The translations under genes and the position numbers were made by a program. This document shows positions 35,746 to 45,472 of a DNA stretch of 64,000 nucleotides, piece by piece. Origin of the DNA: Acidulodesulfobacterium sp021802425 (lineage in GTDB: Bacteria > SZUA-79 > Acidulodesulfobacterales > Acidulodesulfobacteraceae). How positions within the stretch are numbered: the stretch's first letter is position 1; each line of letters begins with the position of its first letter. The DNA lies in NCBI GenBank assembly GCA_021802425.1, contig JAJZXJ010000001.1, positions 1 to 64,000 of the forward strand, written 5' to 3'. Under the pieces are notes generated by a model. That model was not told where the DNA came from and did not search any database. It saw only the letters and a program-made list of their open reading frames with translations.

Positions 35746-36645
35746 ATGAATATCAAATTTACCAAGCTTCAGGGGGCAGGCAACGATTATCTGTATTTGG
35801 ATGCCGTAAACGATTTGCCCGGCTGCGTTGCGGATGACACGGATTTTTATAAAGAATTGGCCGTCAAAATAAGCGATAGGCACTTTGGCGCAGGCTCGGA
35901 CGGCATCATCGTTATTTTGCCTGCATCCGCCGTATCTAACGCCTCTGAAGTCAAAGCGGATTTTCGCATGCGTATGTTTAACGCAGACGGTTCCGAAGGA
36001 GAGATGTGCGGAAACGGGATAAGATGCTTTGCCAAGTATGTTTATGACCATCGCCTTACGGATAAAAGGGTCATAGATATAGAAACCCTTGCAGGGATTA
36101 AAACCGTCGAGGTGTTTTTAAAGGACGGCAAAGTAAAAGAGGCGAAAGTATTTATGGGGCTTCCGGCTTTCGAGACCTCTAAAATTCCTGCCAATTTTAG
36201 AAATTTAGAAATAGTCGAGGAAAAATTAAGCGTTAAAGGAAAAGATTTCACAGTTTCCTGCGTTTCTATGGGTAATCCCCATTGCGTAATATTTATTGAC
36301 GATGTAAAAGATTTCGATGTTCATTTTTACGGACCCTTAATAGAAAACAATCCAATGTTTCCAAAAAGGACAAATGTAGAATTTGTTCAGGTTTTAGACG
36401 ATAGCAATGTGCTGGTTAGAACATGGGAAAGGGGTTCAGGAGAGACTTTAGCATGCGGGACGGGCGCTTGCGCCGTGTATTCCGTTATGAGAAAGACAAA
36501 TAAAATAAGCCATGGCAGTTTAAATGTGAACCTTTACGGCGGAATACTAAAAATATCGGGGGAACTTACGGACGGTATTTATATGGCAGGCCCTGCGGAA
36601 GAGGTTTTTACCGGATATTTTGACTTACCGGCCGGCAAGCGGTAA
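35746..36645 (+). CDS. dapF: Diaminopimelate epimerase
   Basis: Interconverts LL- and meso-diaminopimelate, the step after DapL. The 299-residue protein has LQGAGNDYLYLDAV near the N-terminus, catalytic Cys in MCGNGIRCFAKYVYD, the second catalytic Cys in ACGTGACAVYSV, and SMGNPHCVIFIDDV between. These two cysteines act as acid and base in the cofactor-independent reaction. Inserts near residues 60-75 and 105 make it slightly longer than average. It supplies meso-DAP for lysine and the peptidoglycan acted on by enzymes encoded nearby. Confidence 0.96.
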   Translation: MNIKFTKLQGAGNDYLYLDAVNDLPGCVADDTDFYKELAVKISDRHFGAGSDGIIVILPASAVSNASEVKADFRMRMFNADGSEGEMCGNGIRCFAKYVYDHRLTDKRVIDIETLAGIKTVEVFLKDGKVKEAKVFMGLPAFETSKIPANFRNLEIVEEKLSVKGKDFTVSCVSMGNPHCVIFIDDVKDFDVHFYGPLIENNPMFPKRTNVEFVQVLDDSNVLVRTWERGSGETLACGTGACAVYSVMRKTNKISHGSLNVNLYGGILKISGELTDGIYMAGPAEEVFTGYFDLPAGKR

Positions 36646-36758
36646 AGTTCAAAAGATAGAAAAGCATGTCTTTTCGGCCGGCAAAGATGGCGAAGCGGTA
36701 ATCTTCGATATTTTAGATAAAAGTTAATTCTAATTGCATAATAAAGTGAAATAATAAA

Positions 36759-38756
36759 ATGTCAAGATTAATTAAAATATGCATTTTTTGCGTTTTTATC
36801 ATCCTGTCATTTTTTATAAATTTAAAGCAGTCTTTTTCATATTTAAGCGGCTATAATGAAAACCATAATAAAAACGGGATTTATTTTAAAGAGGCCTATA
36901 ACTTTTACAAGGGCGGCAATTATAAAAAGGCGGCGGGCATGTTCTGGCTCTACACGCTTAAGGGAAGATTATTAAGCGGCTATGCCTTATACTATCAGGG
37001 GATTTGTTTTGTAAAATTAAAGGAATACCGTAAAGCAAATTATGTGCTTTTTAAATTGGCTAAGGATTACCCAAATTTTGTTTTTTATAAAAATTCTGTT
37101 TTTTATCTTGCCGTTTCGGAAAAAAAGGATGGGTATTTATATTCGGCAATAGATCATTTTAAGTATATTATTAAACATTCAAAATCTCCGTCAGTAAGGC
37201 CGTACGCAATTTTTCAAGCCGCGAAAATTTATTTACGATTAAAGAATTATAGGGAAGCAAAGAGCTATTTGCTGCGGCTTTATATCCGCTATCCCTATTT
37301 CTCGCACAAACATTATATAATTAAAAAGATAAAGAATATCCCCGGCTTTAACGGTTTATACCTGACAAATCCTCAAAAAATCGAAAGGGCGCAGGACTTG
37401 TATTATGATGCTTATTATGTAAAATCGTTAGAACTATTATCAAACATAAACGGTCAAAAAGCCGCTTTAATAAAGATTAAAGACTTGCTTATGACAAAAA
37501 GCCCTTTATTTTTAAAAGATGTTGATAAATTATTAAGGCATAATAACAAAAATAAGAATAGCAACATGTCGTCCCGGCTTTTATATCTGAAAGTTGATTA
37601 CTATTATTATAATCTGCATAATCAAAATAAGGCATTAAGCCTGTTGAAACATATAATAAAGGATAACGGTTATTTAAGCGGACGGGGTTTGTCCATTTAT
37701 AAGGCAATAATCTGGAATAAGACCATGAAGGATTTAAAAAATGGAGCGGTTATAAATGCAAGGGAAGAGCTCGAGCCGCTTTTAAGCGTTATTAGAAGTT
37801 ACGGCAGTGATGCGAAATACCTGTTTTGGTACGGCATTATACTGAAAAAACTCGGGATGACAAACAAAGCCTCTTTTTATTTTAATCTGGTAAAAAGCGC
37901 ATCGGTTTTTTCGTATTACGGCATAATGTCCAGAATAGAGACGGAAGACCCTTTTGAACTTAGCAATTATAAAAAAATAAACCTTAAAAGCGATTTACAT
38001 CTTTTTAATGAGGCATTAAGACACAATCCTGCTTTAAGTGTTAAATTTAAAAGATTTAGGACATTTCTAAATCTTAAAATTTATTTTTTAGCGAATATAG
38101 AAGTGCAGGATATCATAAAACAGGCCGGAAAAGCAGCCAAAAATCATAAAAAGCAGCTAAATAGGGCGGTTTTGATAAGTTTAGCAGGTATTATGAATCG
38201 TTTCGGCGATTACTGGCAGCTTTCCGGATTAGCCAAGGTTTTACTCTATTACGATAAACCCCTCGTTAAAAATGCCGATTTTTTGAAATTTATTTACCCG
38301 CGGCCTTATTTTTCTTATGTAAACAGGTATGCAAACCATTACGGCATTCCCATTAATTTGATTTATGCAGTTATGAGGCAGGAAAGCCTTTATAATCCTG
38401 CCTGTTATTCAAGCGCAAACGCTATCGGACTTATGCAGATTATACCTTCCACCGGATATTATATAGCAAAAAGAGTCAAGTGCTATAATTTTAATCCGCC
38501 TATGCTTTATTCTAAAAATATTAATATTCAATTCGGCTCTTATTATTTAAAAACCCTTTTAGACCAGTTTAACAACAAAAAATATCTTGCCATAGCATCT
38601 TATAATGCTGGACCGAATGCCGTTAATTACTGGAAAACTTATTCGTTTAAGGGGGATAATATGCTGTTATTCATTGAATCCATCCCTTTTAATCAAACAA
38701 GAAACTATGTCAAAAAGGTTTTGACAAATTATTACTTATATAATGCGATCTACTGA
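36759..38756 (+). CDS. slt: Soluble lytic murein transglycosylase
   Basis: A 665-residue periplasmic enzyme that cleaves peptidoglycan glycan strands with anhydro-product formation. A signal peptide (about residues 3-25) precedes a long alpha-superhelical region with TPR-like repeats (AYNFYKGGNYKKAAGMF, GICFVKLKEYRKANYVLF). The SLT domain (about 520-655) has catalytic E542 in RQESLYNPACYSSANAIGLMQIIPSTG, plus ASYNAGPNAV and ETRNYV-like ESIPFNQTRNYVKKVL. Length and order match E. coli Slt70. A 112-base gap separates it from dapF. Confidence 0.93.
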   Translation: MSRLIKICIFCVFIILSFFINLKQSFSYLSGYNENHNKNGIYFKEAYNFYKGGNYKKAAGMFWLYTLKGRLLSGYALYYQGICFVKLKEYRKANYVLFKLAKDYPNFVFYKNSVFYLAVSEKKDGYLYSAIDHFKYIIKHSKSPSVRPYAIFQAAKIYLRLKNYREAKSYLLRLYIRYPYFSHKHYIIKKIKNIPGFNGLYLTNPQKIERAQDLYYDAYYVKSLELLSNINGQKAALIKIKDLLMTKSPLFLKDVDKLLRHNNKNKNSNMSSRLLYLKVDYYYYNLHNQNKALSLLKHIIKDNGYLSGRGLSIYKAIIWNKTMKDLKNGAVINAREELEPLLSVIRSYGSDAKYLFWYGIILKKLGMTNKASFYFNLVKSASVFSYYGIMSRIETEDPFELSNYKKINLKSDLHLFNEALRHNPALSVKFKRFRTFLNLKIYFLANIEVQDIIKQAGKAAKNHKKQLNRAVLISLAGIMNRFGDYWQLSGLAKVLLYYDKPLVKNADFLKFIYPRPYFSYVNRYANHYGIPINLIYAVMRQESLYNPACYSSANAIGLMQIIPSTGYYIAKRVKCYNFNPPMLYSKNINIQFGSYYLKTLLDQFNNKKYLAIASYNAGPNAVNYWKTYSFKGDNMLLFIESIPFNQTRNYVKKVLTNYYLYNAIY

Positions 38757-38803
38757 TACCTCTTCTATAATAAATATCAATATCGAAAACCTTCGGAGCC
38801 TGA

Positions 38804-40810
38804 GTGAAAGATAATTTAGCCGCAAAAAAAAAGATAGATGAATTGACGGATGCCGTAAATTACCATAACTACCGTTACTATATGCTTGAAGACCCCGTTC
38901 TGTCCGACTACGAGTTTGATAAATTGGTTGAGGAATTAACGGAACTTGAGAGAAAATATCCTCAGTATGCAAGGGAAGACTCTCCATCTAAAAGGGTCGG
39001 CGGCGCCGTCAGCGAAAAGTTTGCGCAGGTTAAACACAATATTCCTATGCTTTCATTGGACAATACCTATTCGAAAGAAGAAGTCGTAGAATTTGATAAA
39101 AAGATTAAGAGATTTTTAGATTACGATATGGACGGGAATATTGAATATGAGTGCGAGCTTAAGTTTGACGGGCTTGCAATAGAGCTTATTTATCAAAACG
39201 GCATATTCATTCAAGGTTCTACAAGGGGGGACGGGGTAACGGGCGAAGATGTTACGGCGAATTTAAAGACGATAAAAACGATACCCCTTAAGCTTTTAAA
39301 AGATATAAGCTATCTTGAGGTGCGCGGCGAGGTTCTAATGGATAAAGAAAACTTTAAAAGACTTAATAGGGAAAGGCTTAACGAAGGATTGTCCCTTTTT
39401 GCAAACCCTAGAAATGCGGCATCGGGCAGCATAAGGCAGCTCGACCCTAAAATTACCGCGCAAAGGAATCTTATAATGTTTGCTTACGGCATCGGGAAAT
39501 ATTCAAAAGAAATAAACTTTAAAACCCAGTTTGAACTCATGAATCTTTTAAAATCTTTTGGAATCAATATAAATAAAAATATGATGGTTGCAAACGGCAT
39601 CAAGGGGGCAGTGAATTTTTTTGACGAAGCCTCGAGAAAAAGGGAATCCTTTCCTTTTGAAATAGACGGCGTTGTTATAAAAGTGAACGATGTTTTCCTG
39701 CAGGAAAGGCTTGGCGAGATATCCAAAAGCCCGAGGTGGGCAACCGCCTATAAGTTTTCGGCGAAACAGGATGTTTCGGTTATCGAAGATATCGAGGTAT
39801 CGGTCGGCAGAACGGGGATATTGACTCCCGTAGCGATTTTAAACCCCGTAAACATCGGAGGGGTTATAGTTAAAAGGGCGACGCTTCACAACCAGGATGA
39901 AATAGATAAAAAAAATATTAATATCGAGGACAGGGTTCTGGTTGAGCGTTCCGGAGATGTTATACCGGAAGTTGTCAAGGTTGTTTTGAAGGGGAAACGG
40001 AGCGGAGCTTTCAATCTTCCCAATAAATGCCCCTGCTGCGGGTCCGAGGTTGTAATAGACGGCGCGGCGCGCAGATGTATGAATGAGCTTTCCTGCCCGT
40101 GTCAGATTAAAGGCGCAATAGTTCATTTTGCTTCAAAAAGGGCAATGGACATAGAAGGGCTTGGGGAAAGAATAGTGGATAGGTTGGTTGAAACAGGGTT
40201 GATTAAAAATGTGGCGGATATTTATTATTTAAAACATGGAGATTTGAGCAAGTTAGAGGGGTTTGGGGAAAAATCCGAAGAAAATCTTTTTAATTCTATT
40301 GAAAAATCTAAAAATATATCTTATGATAGATTTATTTATGCACTGGGTATAAGACATGTAGGCGAACATATTGCCTCTTTGCTTGTTCGTTATTTTGGCA
40401 ATATAAACGGTATTAAAAGCGCAACGGTTCAGGAACTTTCATCAAAATTCGGCATAGGCGGAGAAATTGGAAGTTCGATATATAATTTTTTCAGGCTTAA
40501 ATCAAACATCGATGTTATAGAAAGGCTTTTTAAAGCCGGCGTATCGCCGTATATTAATATCGTAAAACCCGGTGAATCAAATTTGATAGCAGGTAAAAGT
40601 TTTATTTTTACCGGCGCTTTAAATGATTTTACGCGGGACGAAGCCGAAAATTTGATAAAGGAACGGGGGGGGATTATCGAAAAAACCGTAAAAAAGAGTT
40701 TAGATTATGTTGTCGCAGGTCTTGAACCGGGTTCTAAACATGATAAAGCCGTGAAGCTAAAGCTAAACATAATCGGCGAGAATGAATTTAAATCTTTAAT
40801 AAAATCATAA
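38804..40810 (+). CDS. ligA: NAD-dependent DNA ligase
   Basis: Seals nicks in DNA using NAD. Domain order in 668 residues: Ia (about 1-60, YHNYRYYMLEDPVLSDYEFD), adenylation domain with K120 in the KFDG motif of CELKFDGLA, OB fold (VGRTGILTPVAILNPV), C4 zinc finger (CPCCG ... CMNELSCPC, starting near C409), helix-hairpin-helix array (LEGFGEKSEENL) and a BRCT domain (about 590-668, AGKSFIFTGALNDFTRDEAENLI). Start GTG 38804. Complete and of normal length. A single essential housekeeping gene. Confidence 0.97.
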   Translation: MKDNLAAKKKIDELTDAVNYHNYRYYMLEDPVLSDYEFDKLVEELTELERKYPQYAREDSPSKRVGGAVSEKFAQVKHNIPMLSLDNTYSKEEVVEFDKKIKRFLDYDMDGNIEYECELKFDGLAIELIYQNGIFIQGSTRGDGVTGEDVTANLKTIKTIPLKLLKDISYLEVRGEVLMDKENFKRLNRERLNEGLSLFANPRNAASGSIRQLDPKITAQRNLIMFAYGIGKYSKEINFKTQFELMNLLKSFGININKNMMVANGIKGAVNFFDEASRKRESFPFEIDGVVIKVNDVFLQERLGEISKSPRWATAYKFSAKQDVSVIEDIEVSVGRTGILTPVAILNPVNIGGVIVKRATLHNQDEIDKKNINIEDRVLVERSGDVIPEVVKVVLKGKRSGAFNLPNKCPCCGSEVVIDGAARRCMNELSCPCQIKGAIVHFASKRAMDIEGLGERIVDRLVETGLIKNVADIYYLKHGDLSKLEGFGEKSEENLFNSIEKSKNISYDRFIYALGIRHVGEHIASLLVRYFGNINGIKSATVQELSSKFGIGGEIGSSIYNFFRLKSNIDVIERLFKAGVSPYINIVKPGESNLIAGKSFIFTGALNDFTRDEAENLIKERGGIIEKTVKKSLDYVVAGLEPGSKHDKAVKLKLNIIGENEFKSLIKS

Positions 40811-40839
40811 AAATAAAGTTTATCTGCGGGGTGTAAATC

Positions 40840-42240
40840 ATGTTAAAAGTTTTCGGCAATACAAAGGCATTATTTCTTTTTATAGTTATATTTATTTTTG
40901 GAGTTTTTTTAAATTCGTCTCTGTCTTACGCATTTCTTGCCCCGCGGCTTTCAAGAAATATCCCTGTCGGGAATTTTCCTTTCGGCGTCGCTTTTTCCCC
41001 GAACGGCAGTTATGCCCTTATTACAAATGCCGATAACGATACCGTTTCGGTTGTCAGTATGGCTACAAAGGGCGTCGTTGCATCTATTAAGGTTGGGTCT
41101 CATCCCGTCGGCGTAGCCGTTGCCCCTTCGCTTACCTTTGCGTATGTCTGCAACGCCGCTTCGGGTAATGTAAGCCTTTTAAATATGGCAACCCTTACGA
41201 AAGCGCTTAATATCAATACGGGCGGCAGTCCCGTCAATGTCGTATTTACCCCAAATTCAAGGCTTGCTTTTGTTGCGAATATTCATAATAACGAAGTCGA
41301 TGTAATTAACACGAGGCAAAATGCCGTAATTAAGAGGATCGGAGTAGGGAAAAAACCCCAAGGTATTGCCATATCTCCTAACGGAAAAATTGTTTTAGTC
41401 GCAAATGCGGGAGGCTCTTCGGTTTCGATTATAAATGTCTCTTCTTTGAGCGTTATCAGAAATATACGCACGGGGAAAAACCCGACATCCGTGGCTTTTT
41501 CGCCGCTATCTTCTCCTGTTCGCTATTTTTATGTTGCTTCAGGCAAAGAAAATATGATTTATGTTTACAATGCAAAAAATTTTGCCCCCGCAGGAAAATT
41601 TAAAACATCGTCCGATCCGTCATCCTTAGGTTTAACGCCCGATGGAATGATGTTATTTGTCGTAAACTATCAAAATATGGCAGTTTCGATATACAATGCC
41701 GTTCATTTTGACCATATTAAAACTATAAATTTACCTACAGGGCCGATAAATGTAGCGGTATCTCCCGACGGCAGCGTTGCCTTAGTAACCGTTACCTCGG
41801 CTTCTAGCGCCGCCTTTATAAGGATTAAAAAGACAACCGCAGCTTATGCGCAAGTTGCGCCTGCTTCCCCGGTTGGTCCCGGCGCAGTGTCTCCGGCGCA
41901 GGCGGCAGCGGCACTTACATCTCCGGCCGCTCCAACTACGGCTATTTCTGCGCCGTCTTCAAACTATATTCCTCAGCCGTTTGGAAAGGTTGCCACCGTT
42001 TATACGGGCAAAGGTCCTTCCGCTGCGGCAATAACCCCGTCCGGCAGGTATCTATATGTCGTAAATACCCAGAGTTCAACATTAAGCGTTATCGATGTCG
42101 CTAAGGACGAAGTGGTTAAAACGATAAAAGTGGGGGATTATCCGACCGCGGTTAGCATTTCCCCCGACGGGCACTACTGTTTTGTCGTAAATTCAAGTTC
42201 TAATACGGTAACAATAATCTCTACGGGCAATTACTATTGA
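40840..42240 (+). CDS. Exported YVTN beta-propeller protein
   Basis: A 466-residue secreted protein. A signal peptide (about residues 10-30) is followed by YVTN repeats of ~42 residues with the core VAFSPNGSYALITNADNDTVSVVSMATKGVVASIKVGSHPVG, recurring at about eight positions. A low-complexity Ala/Pro/Ser linker (about residues 335-380) splits the propeller and then two more blades close it. Such proteins are extracellular or periplasmic binding scaffolds; no catalytic residues are seen. The stop overlaps the TTG start of the next gene. Confidence 0.88.
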   Translation: MLKVFGNTKALFLFIVIFIFGVFLNSSLSYAFLAPRLSRNIPVGNFPFGVAFSPNGSYALITNADNDTVSVVSMATKGVVASIKVGSHPVGVAVAPSLTFAYVCNAASGNVSLLNMATLTKALNINTGGSPVNVVFTPNSRLAFVANIHNNEVDVINTRQNAVIKRIGVGKKPQGIAISPNGKIVLVANAGGSSVSIINVSSLSVIRNIRTGKNPTSVAFSPLSSPVRYFYVASGKENMIYVYNAKNFAPAGKFKTSSDPSSLGLTPDGMMLFVVNYQNMAVSIYNAVHFDHIKTINLPTGPINVAVSPDGSVALVTVTSASSAAFIRIKKTTAAYAQVAPASPVGPGAVSPAQAAAALTSPAAPTTAISAPSSNYIPQPFGKVATVYTGKGPSAAAITPSGRYLYVVNTQSSTLSVIDVAKDEVVKTIKVGDYPTAVSISPDGHYCFVVNSSSNTVTIISTGNYY

Positions 42241-43886
42241 TAAAGAGAAACCTTTATATCTTTTTTAAAGCAATACCATTTATTTTATATATACTTTTTA
42301 CTCAAAAAAGGTTTGTAATATTCGGAAGAAGAAGGACATTAAGCGAAAAATATCACTTAAAGTCCGCAAAATGGCTTACCGGAATTATTGCGTCTTTAGG
42401 ACCCACTTTTATTAAATTGGCTCAAGTAATCTCCACAAGGGCCGATTTTTTGCCGCCCGAATACATAAATGCCCTCTCCACGCTTCAAGATGAAGTTCCC
42501 CCCGTTCCGTTTGCCAGGATTAAACCTATTATCGAAAAAGATTTAGGGAAACCTATAAATGCGGTTTTTGATAAGTTCGATGAGGAACCGCTTGCCGCCG
42601 CTTCGGTAGCCCAGGTTTATAAGGCTGCCTATAACGGCAAGGATGTCATTGTTAAGGTTATCAGGCCTGATATAGAAAAAAATGTGGGAATAGATATCGT
42701 AACACTAAGAAATGTATTAAATCTTTTGAAAATTTTTTTTCCGCAAAATAAATCCATTCAATCGATTTCGGTTGTCTTAAGGGAATTTCAAATAACGATT
42801 TATGAAGAGATGGATTTAATGCACGAGGTTAAAAATATTAAAGAGTTTAGAAAGATAGGAAAGAAACTTGACTATATAATTGTTCCCAAAACCTATTCGG
42901 AGATTAATTCAAAAAATATCCTTGTTATGGATTTTTATGAAGGGGTTAAAATTACGAATTTTGAAAAATTAAAAGATATGAGGATAGAGCCTAAAATGGT
43001 CATTAACAGGCTCATAGAGTTTTATATTTACCAGTCCTTGATTAAGGGTGTAATTCATGCAGACCCCCACCCCGGCAACATTTTAGTCAATAAAGAAGGA
43101 AAGGTAATAGTGCTTGATTACGGGCTTGTTATACATATATCGGAGGATACTAAAAAAAATCTTGTTAAAGCGGTTCTTGCGGGTATTAAAATGGATTTCC
43201 CAGGGATAATAGATGCCTATTATGCTCTTGGGATTATAAATAAAGAGGTCTCCCGCCAGCTTTTGGAAAAAATGGCAGAAAAATTGTACAGGGTTTTGAG
43301 CCAAAAAGACATTTCAAACAGAAAAATACAGCAGATAATTAATGACATTATGAAAAGCTTTTACGCCTTTCCGTTCGAACTTCCGCAAAATTTGGTTTAT
43401 ATATTTAAAACGGCGGCGGTTTTAGAGGGGATAGGGACGGCTTTGGACCCCTCCTATAATCTTGTAAAGGACATAATTCCCGTGGCAAAAAGGTATATAA
43501 AAGAAACCCCTCTCGGAAAAAAAATGACGCCGTTAAATATTATTAAGGAGGGATTCAAACAGGTAAAAGAGTTTATATTGGATACAAAAAGGGTTATGCA
43601 TGCCGCTTATGCAGAGGATTTCAGAGTTAAGATTCATCCGAACAATATTTCTGGATTGGAAAACTTTTTGATACATATCATAAAAAGGCTTATGGCGGCG
43701 CTTATCGGCGGTTTTATCGGGATAATATCCGCTTTAATATTTATAGAGGACAAAAATATGTATTTATTAATCGGGGGATTTTTTATATCGGCATCGGTGG
43801 TGTTTGTTTCCATAAGCCTTCCCATAAAAACGACCTACGGCTATTCCACCCTCCTCGATATATTCAGGCATCGTAATAATGATTGA
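42237..43886 (+). CDS. UbiB/ABC1/ADCK family atypical kinase
   Basis: A 549-residue membrane-associated protein of the UbiB family, implicated in quinone biosynthesis. It contains the KxGQ-like motif as FIKLAQ (Ala in place of the usual Gly), the Ala-rich loop AAASVAQVYKA, the nucleotide lysine in VIVKVIRPDI, HADPHPGN for catalysis and the DFG-like LDYG. The C-terminus has two hydrophobic segments (about 490-540). It begins at a TTG overlapping the propeller stop. ubi/men genes are not adjacent. The KLAQ variant could change ATP use. Confidence 0.88.
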   Translation: MIKRNLYIFFKAIPFILYILFTQKRFVIFGRRRTLSEKYHLKSAKWLTGIIASLGPTFIKLAQVISTRADFLPPEYINALSTLQDEVPPVPFARIKPIIEKDLGKPINAVFDKFDEEPLAAASVAQVYKAAYNGKDVIVKVIRPDIEKNVGIDIVTLRNVLNLLKIFFPQNKSIQSISVVLREFQITIYEEMDLMHEVKNIKEFRKIGKKLDYIIVPKTYSEINSKNILVMDFYEGVKITNFEKLKDMRIEPKMVINRLIEFYIYQSLIKGVIHADPHPGNILVNKEGKVIVLDYGLVIHISEDTKKNLVKAVLAGIKMDFPGIIDAYYALGIINKEVSRQLLEKMAEKLYRVLSQKDISNRKIQQIINDIMKSFYAFPFELPQNLVYIFKTAAVLEGIGTALDPSYNLVKDIIPVAKRYIKETPLGKKMTPLNIIKEGFKQVKEFILDTKRVMHAAYAEDFRVKIHPNNISGLENFLIHIIKRLMAALIGGFIGIISALIFIEDKNMYLLIGGFFISASVVFVSISLPIKTTYGYSTLLDIFRHRNND

Positions 43887-43968
43887 TTAATACCTGTAAT
43901 ATTATATATAATTAAATATTAAATAGAAAAATTTATGAAATAAATAATATAAGAAAATAAGAAATAAA

Positions 43969-45471
43969 ATGAATAAGGAGATAAAAAATATTTCCGTAGC
44001 CGTGCTTGCCGGCGGTCTTGGAACAAGGATGAAATCCGGGGAGCCAAAGGCTCTTTCAGCTTTATTGGAAAACCCGTTGATATTTTATGCGGTAGAGGCG
44101 CTTATAAATACGAGAAGGGCTTTTAATGTTTACAGAGGGTATAAGCACAGGGTTATAATCGATAAAATCGGCATTGTAATAGGACACAAGGGCGAATCCG
44201 TCAAAAATTACATTTTAAAAGAAAAGAGGTTTAAAGTAAAGGGCGTGCTTTTTGATTTCGCCGAGCAGGAGAAGTATCTTGGGACCGGCGATGCGGCTTT
44301 AAAGGCTTTAGGTATGTTTACGCCAGCGGCAGGTGAATCCAGCCTGTTAATCCTCCCCTGCGATATGCCGTTAATCGAAACAAAAACCTTTGAAGATTTA
44401 ATCAAGTTTCATTTAGACAACGAAAATGATTTGACCGTTCTTTCGGTAAAAGCGGAAAACCCTTATTCCTACGGAAGAATTTTAAAAGATAAAAATGGAC
44501 ATGTTAAAGAAATCGTAGAAGAAAACGAACTTGCAAATTACCCTAAAAATATCGGAGAAATTAAAGAGATTAATTCCGGTGTTTATGTAGTTAAATTGAA
44601 CCATCTTAAAAGATTGATAAAGAAAATTAAGCCCGATAATCTTAAGAAGGAATATTATTTTACCGATATTGTAAATATTTTCTTTGAAAACGGTTTAAAA
44701 ACCATGTGCTATACCTCTTTTCACAAGGACGAGTTTATCGGGGTCAACTCTAAGTTAGATTTGCTTGACGCTCAAAAGGCGCTCCAAAAAAGAGTTCTTC
44801 GAAGGTTAATTGATAACGGGGCAAATTTTATATCGGACGACAATGTTTATATAGGTTATAATGTAGAAATAGGTAAAAACGCAACGATTTATCCAAATGT
44901 TTTTATATCCGGAAATACTCATATATTGAACGATGTAATCGTGGAAAACGGCTGTGTCATAAAGGAATCTTTTATTGCCGATAAAACGGCAATAAAAAGC
45001 TATAGCGTTCTGGAAGAAGCCTTCGTTATGGACGGCGCCAGGATTGGTCCTTTTGCACGCCTGAGACCCGGTTCTTTAATTCTTGAGGGCGGCAAAATAG
45101 GAAACTTTGTCGAGGTTAAGAAGTCTATAATCGGCAAAAATACAAAGGCGTCTCATCTCAGTTATATAGGCGATGCGCTGATAGGCGATGGCGTGAACAT
45201 AGGCGCGGGTGTTATAACCTGCAATTACGACGGGGTAAAAAAATATGAAACCATTATAGAAGACGGCTGTTTTATAGGTTCGGATTCGCAATTGGTAGCC
45301 CCTGTTAAAATAGGAAAAAATTCTTATGTCGGTTCGGGAACGACGATTACTAAGGATGTTCCTGAAGGGTCTCTGGCAATATCGAGAATGCCCCAGCGAA
45401 ATATAATGGGCTGGGCATTAAAAAAAATGAAGCAAAAGAAGACAAAAAAACAAAAACAGGACGGGGTATAA
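43969..45471 (+). CDS. glmU: Bifunctional GlcNAc-1-P uridyltransferase / glucosamine-1-P acetyltransferase
   Basis: Makes UDP-GlcNAc for peptidoglycan and LPS. The nucleotidyl-transferase half (1-260) begins LAGGLGTRMKSGEPKAL. It has LILPCDMPLIE with the metal-binding Asp, and NSGVYVVKLNHLKRL, FHKDEFIGVNSKLDL. The left-handed beta-helix half (about 275-470) carries hexapeptide repeats, RLRPGSLILEGGKIGNFVEVKKS and HLSYIGDALIGDGVNIGAGVITCNYDG, typical of the acetyltransferase. The basic tail is slightly long. It is two bases from glmS. Confidence 0.95.
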   Translation: MNKEIKNISVAVLAGGLGTRMKSGEPKALSALLENPLIFYAVEALINTRRAFNVYRGYKHRVIIDKIGIVIGHKGESVKNYILKEKRFKVKGVLFDFAEQEKYLGTGDAALKALGMFTPAAGESSLLILPCDMPLIETKTFEDLIKFHLDNENDLTVLSVKAENPYSYGRILKDKNGHVKEIVEENELANYPKNIGEIKEINSGVYVVKLNHLKRLIKKIKPDNLKKEYYFTDIVNIFFENGLKTMCYTSFHKDEFIGVNSKLDLLDAQKALQKRVLRRLIDNGANFISDDNVYIGYNVEIGKNATIYPNVFISGNTHILNDVIVENGCVIKESFIADKTAIKSYSVLEEAFVMDGARIGPFARLRPGSLILEGGKIGNFVEVKKSIIGKNTKASHLSYIGDALIGDGVNIGAGVITCNYDGVKKYETIIEDGCFIGSDSQLVAPVKIGKNSYVGSGTTITKDVPEGSLAISRMPQRNIMGWALKKMKQKKTKKQKQDGV

Positions 45472-45472
45472 A

